Shown here one piece after another: positions 7,492 through 13,048 of a stretch of 47,328 bases of DNA; positions within the stretch are counted from its first letter, which is position 1; every line of letters starts with the position of its first letter. Below the pieces are notes generated by a model, which worked only from the letters and a program-made list of their open reading frames with translations, was not told the DNA's origin and made no database searches. Position numbers and translations under genes: made by a program. This DNA comes from a virus: positions 1-47,328 of IMG/VR virus record IMGVR_UViG_3300043398_000223. The stretch is one strand, 5' to 3'.

Positions 7492-7682
7492 CGTCGCACC
7501 TCCGCGATATTGCCGTACACCGGCGTAATGGGTTCGCATTCCTCAGACTCGCCCCACGAATAGGTGACGTGGGCGCACTCGCACGTGCTAGCAGGCTGGC
7601 CAAGCGCAACGTACGGGCCCATGGAGTAGCCGCTGCAAGTGGCGTCAAGGGTCAACGCGAGCATGTATACTAGCGCGCTCAC
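7488..7682 (-). CDS. Small Cys-containing hypothetical protein
   Basis: 64 aa from GTG 7682, overlapping the upstream TGA as GTGA. The N-terminus is hydrophobic, then come Cys16 and a CECAH motif, and later EECEP. Export or metal binding is possible but not demonstrable. The function is unknown. Confidence 0.6.
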   Translation of the reverse strand: MSALVYMLALTLDATCSGYSMGPYVALGQPASTCECAHVTYSWGESEECEPITPVYGNIAEVRR

Positions 7683-8017
7683 TTGATCCCCGCGCACGTG
7701 TAGCAGACCATATCCGAGCCGATTCCGTGCGCGCAGAAGGTAACGGCGCGTTTGAACCAAATGGTATGGCAGCGGCGCGCGCTGCCCACTGCCGAGCGGC
7801 GAGTGAAGCTCTGTTGCGTCAATCCGGGGCCCTGGTAACGCTCGGGAGCGATGCCAGCGAAAGCCGAGATGATGCGGCTGACTGGGTCGGCGCTGGTCAC
7901 GATCGCATCGACTTCGCCATACGCAAAGCCGCTACCGTGTCCAGCGTTATCTGCCGCCATTTGCAGGGCCAAGTCTGCGATATAGTGCCCGGAGAAGACG
8001 TATTCGGAAGTCATCAT
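7679..8017 (-). CDS. Hypothetical protein, first gene of leftward operon
   Basis: 112 aa, two adjacent ATGs, with GAAAGG upstream. The first half (HYIADLALQMAADNAGHGSGFAYGE, then IVTSADPVSRIISAFAGI) is rich in small residues. The C-terminal third contains a possible rubredoxin-like pair, CHTIWFKRAVTFCAHG and CYTCAG. A strong promoter-like sequence (8074-8047) precedes it, so it heads the operon running down to 5620. Confidence 0.7.
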   Translation of the reverse strand: MMTSEYVFSGHYIADLALQMAADNAGHGSGFAYGEVDAIVTSADPVSRIISAFAGIAPERYQGPGLTQQSFTRRSAVGSARRCHTIWFKRAVTFCAHGIGSDMVCYTCAGIK

Positions 8018-8046
8018 GCTATGCCTTTCGTTAGCGTGTTGCCTAT

Positions 8047-8074
8047 ATCATAGTCTCTTCGCTATCCGAGTCAA
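8047..8074 (-). promoter_or_regulatory. Sigma70-like promoter for 8.0-5.6 kb operon
   Basis: Leftward: TTGACT (8074-8069), 16-nt spacer, TATGAT (8052-8047). This is the closest match in the window to the bacterial sigma70 consensus. A TTAGCGT copy lies at 8031-8037 in the leader, between promoter and start codon. Confidence 0.7.
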
Positions 8075-8135
8075 GTAATCAACGCGTTCTTTCTCTATCC
8101 CGAGCTACATTATTATGCGCAATGACAGCGGAAAG

Positions 8136-8489
8136 TTACACAAAAGCTCCCCTGCGCGCGCGCCCGCCCGCAAAGAGATCTCTTTCTCCTAGGTTAGATC
8201 TGAGATCTGAATCTGAATCGGAGCTGATCCGAGGGAAGCCCGCCAGGGCGTCTCTCAGGCATTCGAAGGGCTTGTGGCCACTTGGCCCTAGGTAGGCTTC
8301 GGGACGGGCGCCACGGAGGCGCACGGCCCCAGCAATCACTAGGTCCGGAGTGTGGTTACAACGCTGTATCAGCCTATCGTAAGCAGCACTCCCCTTTGGA
8401 TTCAGGGGAATGGCTGCCGAGGATACAATAAGCGAAGCGATGGTCGGAGATGATAGGCCATCCATTACGCTATGTTCCAACTTGGCCAT
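8136..8489 (-). CDS. Possible hypothetical protein
   Basis: 117 aa from ATG 8489, which overlaps the stop of a 25-codon micro-ORF as TAATG. Alternating hydrophobic segments (TIASLIVSSAAIPL, DLVIAGAVRLRG) look protein-like. The C-terminus is Ser/Asp then Arg/Gly-rich and less convincing. No family was recognised. It sits between two control regions and may be only a chance frame. Confidence 0.35.
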   Translation of the reverse strand: MAKLEHSVMDGLSSPTIASLIVSSAAIPLNPKGSAAYDRLIQRCNHTPDLVIAGAVRLRGARPEAYLGPSGHKPFECLRDALAGFPRISSDSDSDLRSNLGERDLFAGGRARRGAFV

Positions 8490-8566
8490 TATCCTAGGGT
8501 GCACACCGTTTCCAGCGGTCCTATTAGACTCTCAGTTGGCTTGCGTATCAGCCTACGTTCTATCAT
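8489..8566 (-). CDS. 25-aa micro-ORF
   Basis: Starts MIERRLIRKP and ends in TAATG, so its stop overlaps the start of the next frame. No clear Shine-Dalgarno. It fits the pattern of bridging micro-ORFs seen elsewhere on this strand, but evidence for translation is only positional. Confidence 0.3.
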   Translation of the reverse strand: MIERRLIRKPTESLIGPLETVCTLG

Positions 8567-8576
8567 CGACCTTGCG

Positions 8577-8626
8577 TTAGCGTAGACCGTAGAGGCTGTG
8601 GGAGCTCTTAGCGTGCGCGTTAGCGT
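8577..8626. repeat. Cluster of three direct TTAGCGT repeats
   Basis: TTAGCGT at 8577-8583, 8608-8614 and 8620-8626; the last two extend to TTAGCGTGCG with 12-nt periodicity. Further copies lie at 8031-8037 (same strand) and 8770-8776 (opposite strand). The arrangement is iteron-like or operator-like. No protein that binds it is known. Confidence 0.5.
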
Positions 8627-8649
8627 GCGAGTCTCGAGTGCCTGGCGGC

Positions 8650-8692
8650 GGGGGACACCCGGGGGAAGGGGAGGGGGATCGTGGGATGGGGG
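8650..8692 (+). other. G-tract cluster (potential G-quadruplex)
   Basis: Six runs of 3-5 G on the plus strand (8650-8654, 8661-8665, 8668-8671, 8673-8677, 8683-8685, 8688-8692) within 43 nt of non-coding DNA. On the transcribed leftward RNA this would be C-rich. Together with the TTAGCGT repeats it marks the 8505-8711 gap as a probable control region. Confidence 0.6.
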
Positions 8693-8711
8693 CCCACCGC
8701 TCTAAAAAATT

Positions 8712-8864
8712 TCAAATCCCACCCTTATGTATCAGTTGCCATACGCCATCTCCGTGATAGCGGACGGTTACGCTAACGAGTCCGGCCAGCTTGTAGCGAT
8801 GGCGGAAGATGCGTTGCGCGCGCCGTTTCCTACGTCGCCAGCGGATCATCTTCTTGCGTGTCAT
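8712..8864 (-). CDS. Small basic protein downstream of cytosine methyltransferase
   Basis: 50 aa from ATG 8864 (54 aa from the in-frame ATG 8876). The first 24 residues are almost entirely Arg/Lys/Gln (RWRRRKRRAQR), followed by a compact strand-rich tail (SVTVRYHGDGVWQLIH). ATG 8864 overlaps the stop of a 13-codon micro-ORF as ATGA. It probably binds nucleic acid by charge; the function is unknown. Confidence 0.65.
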   Translation of the reverse strand: MTRKKMIRWRRRKRRAQRIFRHRYKLAGLVSVTVRYHGDGVWQLIHKGGI

Positions 8865-8902
8865 CGACGACTCCATGCGATGAAGCGTAGCGTCTCGGTC
8901 AT
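8861..8902 (-). CDS. 13-aa micro-ORF (MTETLRFIAWSRR)
   Basis: Its ATG overlaps the methyltransferase stop as ATGA, and its own TGA overlaps the next gene start as ATGA. A peptide this short may matter only as a coupling relay that carries ribosomes from the methyltransferase to the basic 50-aa gene. Confidence 0.45.
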   Translation of the reverse strand: MTETLRFIAWSRR

Positions 8903-9801
8903 CCCATCATCCTCGCTATCCCCATGAGCACATGCCCGACCACCTCGGCGCAGTCGGGGACTACGGCGTTGCCCAGCGCCTTCAGGGCAAGTCGGTCCAG
9001 TCCAACGGAAAACCCTGGAGCCAGCTTACAAAACGCCGGTTGAGCCTCAGCCGGCACTCGCCCCCATGCGAGCAGGTCGTCGGGAGCGGGCGGCCACTTC
9101 GGCAGGTCGCATCCGTCAGGCTCGTCCCCTCGTTCGAGGCGTTGCCATCCAGACCCCGAGCTCCACGCGACCCACTGCGCTTGGAGTCGCCCGCCGTCGC
9201 GGTTGGCCACAGCTTCGCCCAGCTCTCGAGTGATGGGTTCTTCGCTGTCGCATACGTCTCGCGACCATCCATCGGATCGCCATTGTTGCTCGAGCCGAAC
9301 CTGCTCGCCGTTGGCGTCGGATACTCGCCACGCGACCACGAAGATCCTCGCCCTCTTGTGGGGCGCTCCCACGTCCGCAGCTTGTAGATCGAACCAGAGC
9401 GCATCGTACCCGCGATCGGCAAGGTCTTGCAGGACCCGATCGAGTCCGCGACGCGCGAGCGCAAGGACGTTTTCGATGACGACGAAGCGCGGTCGCAGCT
9501 CGCCAATGAGCCAGGCGAAGTTTGCCCAAAGGCCGCTTCGAGCACCCTCGAGGCCAGCTCCTTTGCCAGCGAGTGAGATGTCCTGGCATGGGAATCCTCC
9601 GCAGAGGACATCGACGGGCTCAAGCTCCCAGGGGTACACGTCTCGGACATCGGAGAACCTCCGCACACTGGGCCAATGCTTCTCAAGGACGCTGCGGCAG
9701 AACGGATCGGCCTCTACTTGCCATGCGACTTCACCGACGCCAGCGAGCTCGAGCCCACGTTCTAGACCGCCGATGCCGCTGAAGAGAGAGCCGATCTTCA
9801 C
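8899..9801 (-). CDS. C5-cytosine DNA methyltransferase
   Basis: 300 aa, GTG start overlapping the upstream stop as GTGA. All key motifs are present: FSGIGG (7-12, SAM binding), GGFPCQDIS with catalytic Cys72, VIENV (108-112), the QxRxR-like HKRARIF (149-154), and ALGNAVVP near residue 285. The target-recognition region (about 165-270) gives no readable specificity. No cognate restriction endonuclease is seen nearby. The likely role is to modify phage DNA against host restriction. Confidence 0.95.
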   Translation of the reverse strand: MKIGSLFSGIGGLERGLELAGVGEVAWQVEADPFCRSVLEKHWPSVRRFSDVRDVYPWELEPVDVLCGGFPCQDISLAGKGAGLEGARSGLWANFAWLIGELRPRFVVIENVLALARRGLDRVLQDLADRGYDALWFDLQAADVGAPHKRARIFVVAWRVSDANGEQVRLEQQWRSDGWSRDVCDSEEPITRELGEAVANRDGGRLQAQWVAWSSGSGWQRLERGDEPDGCDLPKWPPAPDDLLAWGRVPAEAQPAFCKLAPGFSVGLDRLALKALGNAVVPDCAEVVGHVLMGIARMMG

Positions 9802-9989
9802 TTGCTGCGCACACCGACGCGAATGCGTGTGATGTCACCATCTTCACGCCTGAGCAGACTGAACTCGACGCCCGAAGCTTCGAGCATCTGCGCAATCTCG
9901 TCAGCTACCAGCTTCTCGTCTCGACGAAAGCTACGGAGCACCAGCTCCAAGGATCCGGTTTCGACGTTCTTTGCCATCACAGCGCGCAT
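9798..9989 (-). CDS. Small hypothetical protein upstream of methyltransferase
   Basis: 63 aa; Met5 is an alternative start. Its pattern is strand-helix-strand (LELVLRSFRRDEKLVADEIAQMLEASGVEFSLLR, with IRVGV at the end), like a small ferredoxin-type alpha/beta fold. GTGA overlap with the cytosine methyltransferase, so the two are co-translated. The function is unknown. Confidence 0.7.
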   Translation of the reverse strand: MRAVMAKNVETGSLELVLRSFRRDEKLVADEIAQMLEASGVEFSLLRREDGDITRIRVGVRSK

Positions 9990-10006
9990 CGTAGACCTCT
10001 TCCCGG

Positions 10007-10100
10007 TGGAACGAGCTGGAGTCGAACCAGCAACCGCGCCGACTTCCCAGGCCTCCGGGGCCTGTACTCATCGGTGCTCTACCTGTTGAGCTATCGTCCC
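10007..10100 (-). tRNA. tRNA-like gene A with 26-nt anticodon loop
   Basis: Acceptor GGGACGA pairs with TCGTTCC (one G-T). D-arm GCTC/GAGC has an AACAGGTA loop; T-arm GCTGG/CCAGC has loop TTCGACT. The anticodon stem CCGAT (10074-10070)/GTCGG (10043-10039) is sound but encloses 26 nt instead of 7. Inside, CAGGCC (10064-10059) and GGCCTG (10053-10048) form a 6-bp hairpin. The last seven loop bases, CTGGGAA, would make a classic loop with anticodon GGG (Pro) if 19 nt were removed; the hairpin tip would instead show CGG. Variable loop is 7 nt. The 3' end is ACCG, not CCA. Amino-acid identity is undecided. Confidence 0.65.
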
Positions 10101-10152
10101 AAACCCCCGTCTCTCCGGGGCGTCAAGCCTCTTTCATGTGGGCTTTCACTGG

Positions 10153-10223
10153 CGGGCCGGTGAGGACTTGAACCCCAATCACCCCGATTTGGAATCGGGC
10201 GCTCGACATTGAGCTACCTGCCC
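10153..10223 (-). tRNA. tRNA-Trp (anticodon CCA)
   Basis: Cloverleaf: acceptor GGGCAGG/CCGGCCC (one A-G mismatch), D-stem GCTC/GAGC with a short six-base loop AATGTC lacking the usual GG, anticodon arm CCCGA-TTCCAAA-TCGGG with anticodon CCA, variable GTGAT, and T-arm TGGGG-TTCAAGT-CCTCA. Discriminator is G and CCA is encoded (10152-10150). It reads UGG. It lies between two abnormal tRNA-like genes and downstream of the TGA-interrupted adenine methyltransferase. Confidence 0.88.
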
Positions 10224-10245
10224 AGAAAAGTCCGTTCGCTCCCGG

Positions 10246-10332
10246 TGGACCAAGCCGTCATGTGCGGTTTTCGAGGCCAGCACACATCACAGAGGGTTTT
10301 GGCCGACGAAGGTTCGCTAGCCTCTTCGTCCC
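10246..10332 (-). pseudogene. Degenerate tRNA-like remnant C
   Basis: The ends resemble tRNA-like A (5' GGGACGA; 3' TTGGTCC-ACCGGG), and the 87-nt length is similar. I cannot fold a T-arm with a TTCRA-type loop. The best internal pairings are GACGAAG/CTTCGTC and TGTGC/GCACA with a 14-nt loop. It is either a decayed tRNA or an unrelated structured spacer. Confidence 0.3.
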
Positions 10333-10349
10333 ATGAGCCTCGGATTCGG

Positions 10350-10439
10350 TGGAACAGGGTGGGTTCGAACCACCATCTCCAGCTTCACGCGGCCCCCGGG
10401 CCTGATCTGCTGGTATACTTCCATTTGTACTACCGTCCC
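10350..10439 (-). tRNA. tRNA-like gene B with 25-nt anticodon loop
   Basis: Acceptor GGGACGG/CTGTTCC (two G-T), D-stem GTAC/GTAT with loop AAATGGAA, T-arm GGTGG-TTCGAAC-CCACC, variable AGAT. The anticodon stem CCAGC (10413-10409)/GCTGG (10383-10379) is perfect but encloses 25 nt, including GGCC-CGGG-GGCC (10402-10391). Roughly two thirds of the loop positions match tRNA-like A. The last seven loop bases, GCGTGAA, would give anticodon GTG with C33 instead of U33. The 3' end is ACCG. The decoding capacity is unclear. Confidence 0.6.
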
Positions 10440-10453
10440 AAATCTTACGTCAA
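10424..10453 (-). promoter_or_regulatory. Promoter-like TTGACGTAAGA element before tRNA-like B
   Basis: TTGACG (10453-10448), 18-nt spacer, TACAAA (10429-10424), in the same orientation and spacing as the elements at 5391 and 13048. The -10-like hexamer lies inside the 5' half of tRNA-like B, so initiation here would truncate that tRNA and serve the Trp tRNA and methyltransferase region instead. Confidence 0.5.
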
Positions 10454-10653
10454 AGCTTACACGCCTCAGCGTCGGCTTGTCTAGCGGCTTCTGCCTTTTC
10501 CTCAAGCTCATGCGCTTCGTCGTGGTCCCTCCATGCATGCTCGACAGGTGACCGGCTCATTGAGTCCATCTTGCACGAATAGCCGCACGAGAACGTAAAC
10601 TTGATGGAATCATCGGACGGATTTAGGAATGAGCTTGAGATTCGGCAGTTCAC
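10450..10653 (-). CDS. Small charged hypothetical protein
   Basis: 67 aa from GTG 10653, overlapping the upstream TGA as GTGA. The N-terminal half is Ser/Cys-rich (NCRISSSF, CGYSC). The C-terminal half is a charged helix (DHDEAHELEEKAEAARQADAE). Its stop overlaps the promoter-like element at 10453. The function is unknown. Confidence 0.6.
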   Translation of the reverse strand: MNCRISSSFLNPSDDSIKFTFSCGYSCKMDSMSRSPVEHAWRDHDEAHELEEKAEAARQADAEACKL

Positions 10654-10763
10654 GATGTCCTCGAGACAGCTTTGCAGTAGAGATAGCTCGCGACGCAGAT
10701 GAGCACGAGAGCCGGGATGACGCAGAGTACGAAGTAGAACGCTGCGCGTGTTCTCTTGAACAT
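10650..10763 (-). CDS. 37-aa single-pass membrane protein
   Basis: Starts MFKRTRAAFYFVLCVIPALV: a basic N-terminus followed by about 22 hydrophobic residues and a short basic tail. It should be a single-pass inner membrane peptide. The ATG overlaps the upstream stop as TGATG and its stop overlaps the next start as GTGA, which supports translation despite the short length. The function is unknown. Confidence 0.65.
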   Translation of the reverse strand: MFKRTRAAFYFVLCVIPALVLICVASYLYCKAVSRTS

Positions 10764-11059
10764 CACTTCACCGCTTTCACTTCGCACCATCGCGGATCGA
10801 CATTCGGCTGATTCTTGCCATCGAGGCCGACGCGTAGATCGTGGATAGGTCTCTCCTCAGGCATGTGCGGAGACTTGTACATGATGCACGGAAGAGAGCA
10901 GCGTGGGCAGGTCAGCACGCGAAAGCGGTTCCCGACGATAGTCCCAAGCGGATACTCGCGCACGTCCACAGAGTGAACGGCTGCGAGCATGCGGCTGGGA
11001 GCCGCTGCCGGAAGAGGAAACAGCGCCACTTGGCGCGTGCTGAACTTGCGCCTGCCCAC
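10763..11059 (-). CDS. Hypothetical protein with CPRC motif
   Basis: 98 aa from GTG 11059, which overlaps the upstream TAG as TAGTG; the longer in-frame reading is antisense extension. The centre has RFRVLTCPRCSLPCIMYKS, a strand-CxxC-strand hairpin typical of half a zinc ribbon. The C-terminus is mixed polar. No family was recognised. Confidence 0.65.
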   Translation of the reverse strand: MGRRKFSTRQVALFPLPAAAPSRMLAAVHSVDVREYPLGTIVGNRFRVLTCPRCSLPCIMYKSPHMPEERPIHDLRVGLDGKNQPNVDPRWCEVKAVK

Positions 11060-11571
11060 TACTTGCTCAGCCCCGAGAACACGTCGGCGAACGCCTTCTC
11101 GGGTTCCTTGAGCCATTCGTACGGGATGACGCATTCCCGCTTCACAGGACGCGCGACGCGCTCCCAGTCGTCCGTGTCCTCGAGCACCGAGACGGTTGCG
11201 AAGAAGCGGACGGTGCGTGAGGCGCCGTCGACCGGCTGGATGTTGTAGCCGCAGTGCCCGTCGAGCTTGCGAGCGCACAGCTTCGCGATCGCGTCAGCGG
11301 CCTCGACGGCCACCTTGTGATCGAGCTCCGGCGGAGGAACCGAGGGCGGCTTTGCTGTCGCCCTCAAAAGAGCCTCTTCCGCAATCTGCTCTCGGAAGCC
11401 GAGCAGCGTCTGCGCGAAGTCGTACGCCGGACCATCCACGTGCACAGCAGTGAGCTCGGCCGCACGAGCGTGCAGGTCGCGAGCCACCGAGAGCGCAGAG
11501 TGCACGATCCACCGCTTCGCGCTGTCGAGCGGATGCGTGTCCAGGCACACGAGATTGTCGATCGCGCTCAC
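11059..11571 (-). CDS. Hypothetical protein
   Basis: 170 aa, GTG start with AGGTG upstream and a GTGA overlap with a preceding 18-codon micro-ORF. The first 100 residues are helical (WIVHSALSVARDLHARAAEL, FREQIAEEALL). The C-terminal part is strand-rich (TVRFFATVSVLEDTDDWERV, ECVIPYEWL). No known motif was recognised. Confidence 0.7.
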   Translation of the reverse strand: MSAIDNLVCLDTHPLDSAKRWIVHSALSVARDLHARAAELTAVHVDGPAYDFAQTLLGFREQIAEEALLRATAKPPSVPPPELDHKVAVEAADAIAKLCARKLDGHCGYNIQPVDGASRTVRFFATVSVLEDTDDWERVARPVKRECVIPYEWLKEPEKAFADVFSGLSK

Positions 11572-11624
11572 GGATTCACCTGAATCGCTGCCGTCCGGGA
11601 CCTTGCTGATTTCTTTGCCATCAT
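11568..11624 (-). CDS. 18-aa basic micro-ORF (MMAKKSARSRTAAIQVNP)
   Basis: Begins at ATG 11624 as an ATGA overlap with the upstream stop, with AAGGTAAGGGG just before it as a good Shine-Dalgarno. It ends as a GTGA overlap with the 170-aa gene. The peptide is Lys/Arg/Ser-rich. A relay for translational coupling is the simplest reading. Confidence 0.5.
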   Translation of the reverse strand: MMAKKSARSRTAAIQVNP

Positions 11625-11827
11625 CCCCTTACCTTTCCTTCGAAACTCCACAAGCCGACCCCGAGAGCGGGGCCGCGTTGCTTTCTGCGTCGCTCGATCG
11701 TCTTGTCCGACGACTCGTACGCCACGCGCTTCGTCTGGTCATGATCGAGCACACGTGCCATGCCTTCGAGTTTGCCGTCGCAGGCGTTCCACGGTGCACC
11801 CTTCGTCACGAAAGCGCTTCGGTACAT
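11621..11827 (-). CDS. Small basic hypothetical protein
   Basis: 68 aa from ATG 11827, overlapping the upstream stop as TGATG; the in-frame ATG 11857 lies inside the previous gene. The sequence is charged (DHDQTKRVAYESSDKTIERRRKQRG) with a GLWSFEGKV tail. No family was recognised. Confidence 0.65.
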   Translation of the reverse strand: MYRSAFVTKGAPWNACDGKLEGMARVLDHDQTKRVAYESSDKTIERRRKQRGPALGVGLWSFEGKVRG

Positions 11828-12213
11828 CACTTGCTCCTCCACGCAAGCCTGATCCACGATCCGCGGTCCACCTCGACGAGCCTAGAGCGCTGCTGCGCAG
11901 CGCGCAAAGCATCCTCCATGTCGGTTTCCGGTGGCGGCAGCAATTGCTCGGGGATGCGCCATTGCCCTTGCAGAAGCCGTTGCCGAAGTTCCTCTCCTCG
12001 GGCTTCGAGCTTCGATACAAGCTTGGTCGTGTTGCCGCAGGTCGGAGCGCACACGACGTACCCGCAGACACGGCACGCACGGTCCTCCGTCTGCATCAGC
12101 GTCCGCGACGTGTTCAGTGTCGGGTCACCGATCGGCCGCCTGTGCATCGGCGCGCTCGTCAGGCCGACCGCCTTCACGTCCTTTCGCTTCTTCCATGTCT
12201 CGGACTTGTTCAT
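11827..12213 (-). CDS. Hypothetical protein with zinc-binding centre
   Basis: 128 aa from ATG 12213, chosen for the GAGGAG just upstream and because ATG 12249 would overlap the previous gene. A basic N-terminus (KSETWKKRKDVK) precedes CRVCGYVVCAPTC around residue 50, a likely zinc finger, then a helical region KLVSKLEARGEELRQRLLQG. It may be a nucleic-acid-binding phage protein; no family was recognised. Confidence 0.7.
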   Translation of the reverse strand: MNKSETWKKRKDVKAVGLTSAPMHRRPIGDPTLNTSRTLMQTEDRACRVCGYVVCAPTCGNTTKLVSKLEARGEELRQRLLQGQWRIPEQLLPPPETDMEDALRAAQQRSRLVEVDRGSWIRLAWRSK

Positions 12214-12236
12214 AGCTCCTCGATGTTCATAGACGC

Positions 12237-12728
12237 TCACTCCCTCCAAATGATCATCGGATGGTCTTCGCGAGGCTCGACGTGCTCGCCAGTCACAATC
12301 AGACAGCAGTCACGTGGATAGGTGTAAGTCTTATCCAAGAACGCAAACTGCTTCAGGAAATACGTTCGACGCTCTGCTGACTTGCGGTAGCTCCACCACC
12401 ACTTCCGTCGAGCGCAAACAGGCACGAGCGCAATCTGACGCCAGGCTACGAAGAGCTGCCTATCGGACTGCGCGAACCACGAAGGCAGATCGTTGTATGG
12501 CGGGTTGAAGTACGTCCGATCGTGTCACGGCAGTTCGAGGCCGTTGTCGCCTTCATCGAAGCGATAGGCGAGAGTCGACCGAACAATCGAACCATGGGCG
12601 CCGCACGGGTCCAGCGTGATGCCTTCCGGCCACATGCTGTCAATGATTTCGATGACAGATGGCGGAGTGAGGACCGTTTGATCGGCGTCACCCTTCGACG
12701 CGTTCGCTGTGCCGAGTGCGGCGCCCAT
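12237..12728 (-). pseudogene. Phage N6-adenine methyltransferase with in-frame TGA
   Basis: One frame, 163 sense codons plus TGA at 12527-12525 (codon 68). Before it are TVLTPPSVIEIIDSMWP and the SAM-site-like ITLDPCGAHG. Directly after it are HDRTYFNPPYNDLPSWF, with catalytic NPPY (75-78), and a normal family C-terminus. Phage Dam-type enzymes usually have Trp in the GLELP-[W] position, so the TGA replaces one TGG codon. The stop context is TGA-C, which is known to be leaky. The N-part alone (67 aa) lacks the catalytic motif. Options are a nonsense mutation, a sequencing error or programmed readthrough; conservation of the downstream half favours a recent or tolerated stop. Confidence 0.8.
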
Positions 12729-12732
12729 GTTC

Positions 12733-12957
12733 TCAGAACGCGATCGACAGGCTCTCGAGGGAGCACACGGCAACCTCCGCGAGCTCGATGTGCTTCTTCG
12801 CACCAACGAAGTCGCCAGCCGCCACTGCTTCGCGCATGGCCTTGTGCTCGACCTCGAAGGTCAGCTTGGCCTCCTCGAGCTTGATGTCCGCCAATCGCTG
12901 CTCCGGCGTACGACGCGCACGCTTCTGCGTCGTGGCCGTTTCGGTTCCATCAGTCAT
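12733..12957 (-). CDS. Small coiled-coil protein
   Basis: 74 aa from ATG 12957, which overlaps the stop of a 13-codon micro-ORF as TGATG. It contains RRTPEQRLADIKLEEAKLTF, a charged amphipathic helix, then a second helix with alternating Ala/Glu. This is typical of short phage coiled-coil proteins that have no assigned function. It is 4 nt upstream of the adenine methyltransferase. Confidence 0.65.
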   Translation of the reverse strand: MTDGTETATTQKRARRTPEQRLADIKLEEAKLTFEVEHKAMREAVAAGDFVGAKKHIELAEVAVCSLESLSIAF

Positions 12958-12998
12958 CAGCACTTACCTTTGCCTTTCTTGCTCTTCTTCTTCGACAT
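12957..12998 (-). CDS. 13-aa Lys-rich micro-ORF (MSKKKSKKGKGKC)
   Basis: First reading frame after the promoter-like element at 13048-13019, about 20 nt downstream. Eight of 13 residues are Lys and the stop overlaps the next ATG as TGATG. It could act as a leader peptide or translation-entry relay. A Lys-rich leader could also respond to lysine supply, but no attenuator hairpin is evident. Confidence 0.5.
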   Translation of the reverse strand: MSKKKSKKGKGKC

Positions 12999-13018
12999 GC
13001 TCTGTCTCTGAGATATTG

Positions 13019-13048
13019 CTTCTAGCAGTTGCGTAAGTCTTACGTCAA
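13019..13048 (-). promoter_or_regulatory. Promoter-like TTGACGTAAGA element of methyltransferase operon
   Basis: TTGACG (13048-13043), 18-nt spacer, TAGAAG (13024-13019). The spacer contains GTAAGACTTAC, an odd palindrome that could be an operator. A 9-bp AT-rich hairpin, AAAGAAAAG/CTTTTCTTT (13059-13079), lies just upstream. Confidence 0.6.

Noticed and set aside
8727-8927. 66-codon plus-strand frame between 8.7 and 8.9 kb
   Set aside because: It is antisense to the 50-aa basic gene and the methyltransferase end, has no ribosome-binding site, and the leftward reading has coupled start and stop overlaps.
10246-10332. A fourth functional tRNA
   Set aside because: Acceptor-like ends exist but there is no T-loop consensus and no credible anticodon arm; kept only as a low-confidence remnant.
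10763-11278. 171-codon leftward reading ending at 10763
   Set aside because: The N-terminal part is Arg-rich shadow sequence over another gene; the TAGTG overlap at 11059 gives the likely start.
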